NCBI GenBank assembly: GCA_032768795.1
Contig: CP136494.1
Span: 1,240,001-1,304,000, forward strand
DNA from: Tremella fuciformis
Lineage: Eukaryota > Basidiomycota > Tremellomycetes > Tremellales > Tremellaceae
Direction of reading: 5' to 3'
Length of the DNA: 64,000 bases
This document shows positions 61,871-64,000 of the stretch, in pieces; the first letter of the stretch is position 1, and every line of letters starts with the position of its first letter. The notes under the pieces were generated by a model. The model ran no database searches. It was given only the letters and a program-made list of their open reading frames with translations, and was not told the origin of the DNA. Made by a program: the position numbers and the translations under genes.

Positions 61871-64000
61871 TCACCGACCTCTTCCACGAGATGCCCAGCC
61901 ACTATCGCTTTGCCTCGGATTCACCCTATCGGGCGATCGGTTACTATCCCCTCCCGGTCGGCCGCCTCTGCCTCGCGGCCCAGCTCCACTTCGACCTCTG
62001 AAATCACGCCTTGGCTCGTCAAACCGGCGCGGACCATCGTGTGCTCGAGGTGGAGGTGGCGGTCGGCCATACTGATCATGTGGAGAGCGATATCCCATGT
62101 CACCTGGGGGAGGGGGAATGAATGCCTGATACCCAGCGCCGCCGTCGTAAGGCGGCCTGGCCGTGCTTGGACCAGACGGCGGGGGCGGGCCCATTAGCCC
62201 GGTCGGCGGAGCCGGGTACACTGGTACGCCAGGCGATGCCCCGCCGGGATTTGGCGAGCTCAAGGCTGCCAAGGCGCTCGGGTTGAGGCTTGCCATGAGG
62301 GCCTGCAACTGTGCGTTCTGGAACGTGGCTGGCGCCGCTGGCGCCGCTGGCACGGGCGGGGCGGCGTGTGAAGCGGGAACGGCCGGCGCGGCGGCGACGG
62401 GAGCGGCGGAGCTAGAGGCTGGTGGCAAGGGCGGCGTCGTTGTGGTTTGCTTGTTTGCCACGAAGATCCCCAGCCAGACTGCTTCCACTCGTTTGGCTGG
62501 CAGGCAATACCCGTCGATCAGATCAGTCACATCTGGCGACGAATCTTCCGGGCGAAGAGGGATCAGGTACACCTCTTTGATTGCATTCGGAGGTGGATGA
62601 TTGCCATAGGGGAGGTAAATCGCATGTCGACTGGCATATCAGCAAGGAGACCAGGGTCGACATGATGTACGATTTTATGCGACGAAACACTCACTCCTTA
62701 CCGATGTGATACTCAATAATTTCCACCCAGGCCCTGCGTTCCTCATCGCTCGCCTGTGGCTCAAGCTCGAACGCAACCGTCAAGAGTTCTTTGCCCGGAG
62801 ACAGCCGCGAGTCATTCAAGAACTGCAAAGAGTTCTTAGTGGGTACTCGACCAGTGATGGCGATGGGATCGTGCGGCAAGAGCAGACTCCAGGGTATGCT
62901 GGCGGAATCAGGTCGGGTGCAGACGAGTTTCACCTGCATTGGCGGAACATGCGGGGATGGTGCAGCCGGGTTGACAATCTGCATGATCAGCCTTGTCCCC
63001 GTTCTCAGATTTGCAGATGCTCACGCCTCCGCGCCAGATAACGGGTAGCGAGCCATACGCATCGGGCTTCGAGTCCGGCTCTGCGGCATGACCTTCATTC
63101 GTGAGAGCCTCCTCATCATCTTCCGCCTCGGGTATGATGTCGCTGAGGTCCAGCTCTTGCTGGCCATATTCCTCGAACGGCATCTGCACGTCTTCGGGCT
63201 CTTCGACGGTCCCCGCGCCGCTCCACGCGGAGGTGAGAGACGGCTTGAAAACAGGCGCCGTCGGCGAATCTATGCGCGGCGTGGCAGGCACGTCGATGGA
63301 CACAGACCGGCGCACTACTGGGGAAGGAGCAGCGGCAGGACGTAATGGTGTCTCATGCGAGTCTACTTTTGGCGAGTCGATAGGCACTTCTTCCCCCACG
63401 ACTGCTGAAGCAGTCTGCCCAGCCTCTTCGACCTTCAGAGATTCCCTCCGACGAGCAGCCTGTTCCTGCTCCTGCAGCGCACGAAGCTCCTTCTCGTGCA
63501 TGTCTTCCGCCTTCTCGAACCCATCTCGGCCCAAGCGGATAGCCGCTGGTTCCTGGTCCGACTTGACCTTGACGGTTTGCTCGAGAGCCGCACGGCGAGC
63601 GGCCTGTATCTCTTCCAGGCGCTCTGCCGATGCCAAATCCTCAGAGGTGAGGTTGGCGACCTGGGTGGCACCAATCTCTCCAGAGATGATAGACTCGCGT
63701 AGGTCAGGACGGGCCTTGGGCAACGATGATGACAAGAGATTGAATTGCGCCCTCAAGTGTCAGCAATTCGTGACGCACTTGTAGGATATGACTGACTTGT
63801 AACGGACGCCCGCGACGTCTTTCCCATCCTTTGTTTCTTTGAAACCCTCGAATATCGCCTTCTCTACCTCTGCTGCATATGCACTAGCTGCGACATCGTC
63901 GATGGATTCGAAGAGACCTCTGACAACTGTGGCCAATCTGTCCACTACAAACTTCCTCGCAGGCGGCAATGCGCCGGGTGAGCCCGTAGAAATCTTTCGT
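61871..64000 (-). CDS. BYE1: BYE1-like factor: TFIIS central domain plus SPOC, 5' end outside the window
   Basis: Visible exons: 63797-64000 (continuing upstream), 63025-63751, 62695-62978 and 61871-62630, phases closing. The TFIIS-like domain covers the first visible 130 residues (RLATVVRGLFESI, IFEGFKE, LRESIISGEI, LTSEDLASAE). A Glu/Ala-rich linker follows, then SPOC: LPVIWRGG, VNPAAPSPH, ITGRVPTK and WLGIFVA. The C-terminus is Pro-rich and ends in RGG/RG repeats, suggesting RNA binding. Yeast Bye1 has PHD-TFIIS-SPOC and binds RNA polymerase II; a PHD finger would be upstream of this window. It shares its strand with the HP1-like gene, 263 bp away. Confidence 0.82.

Noticed and set aside
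1..64000. CRISPR arrays, operons, Shine-Dalgarno sites and other prokaryotic signals
   Set aside because: None were seen. Intron structure, signal types and gene content are eukaryotic; the short tandem repeats found lie inside coding sequence or transposons.

Overview
This window is nuclear DNA of a basidiomycete fungus. Most genes are split by many short introns (about 33-55 nt) with GT-AG ends, a CTRAY-like branch site and a short 3' tail, and several genes can be joined into full-length proteins only with 5-17 such introns. Gene content (ASAP-complex acinus homologue, HP1-type chromodomain protein, CFIm25, FHA-RING ligase, laccases, FRE-type reductase) and intron style suggest Tremellomycetes or a close relative; that placement is inference. 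All exon junctions were found by eye. I kept them when the reading frame closed exactly and the joined protein restored a known domain.

Layout. 1-6.1 kb: 3' part of a large disordered protein, a small membrane protein, a cysteine-rich protein, a Tma17-like proteasome-assembly chaperone and a RING-like protein. 6.5-11 kb: ferric reductase and an M24 aminopeptidase. 11.6-18 kb: a fast-evolving block of three paralogous genes of an unrecognised family, with a recurring H-x-H ... C-x(5-6)-C module, interleaved with repeated fragments of a second plus-strand family, then a secreted glycoprotein gene. 18.4-18.6 kb: a hairpin cluster. 19-28 kb: acinus homologue, PAF-acetylhydrolase, CFIm25, an MFS transporter and mitochondrial octanoyltransferase. 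28.4-36.1 kb: a non-LTR retrotransposon region bordered by tRNA and tRNA-like sequences, including an intron-bearing tRNA-Pro(AGG). 36-45 kb: FHA-RING E3 ligase, POP7, a C2H2 factor and a WW-domain protein. 45.8-51.3 kb: a complete Ty1/copia element with identical 117-bp LTRs and a 5-bp target duplication, inserted in the last coding exon of the WW gene. 51.8-64 kb: an unknown 179-aa protein, PTC7-type phosphatase, two tandem laccase-like multicopper oxidases, an HP1-like protein and a BYE1-like factor running off the end.

Connections. Several genes serve RNA and chromatin work (acinus, CFIm25, POP7, HP1, BYE1); others serve mitochondria (LIP2, PTC7) and copper/iron redox chemistry (ferric reductase, two laccases). 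They do not form an obvious pathway cluster. The less ordinary content is the HxH/CxC gene family at 11.6-16.5 kb, the copia insertion that supplies its host gene with a new stop codon, conserved 13-14-nt microexons, and an unusually high share of GC-AG introns.
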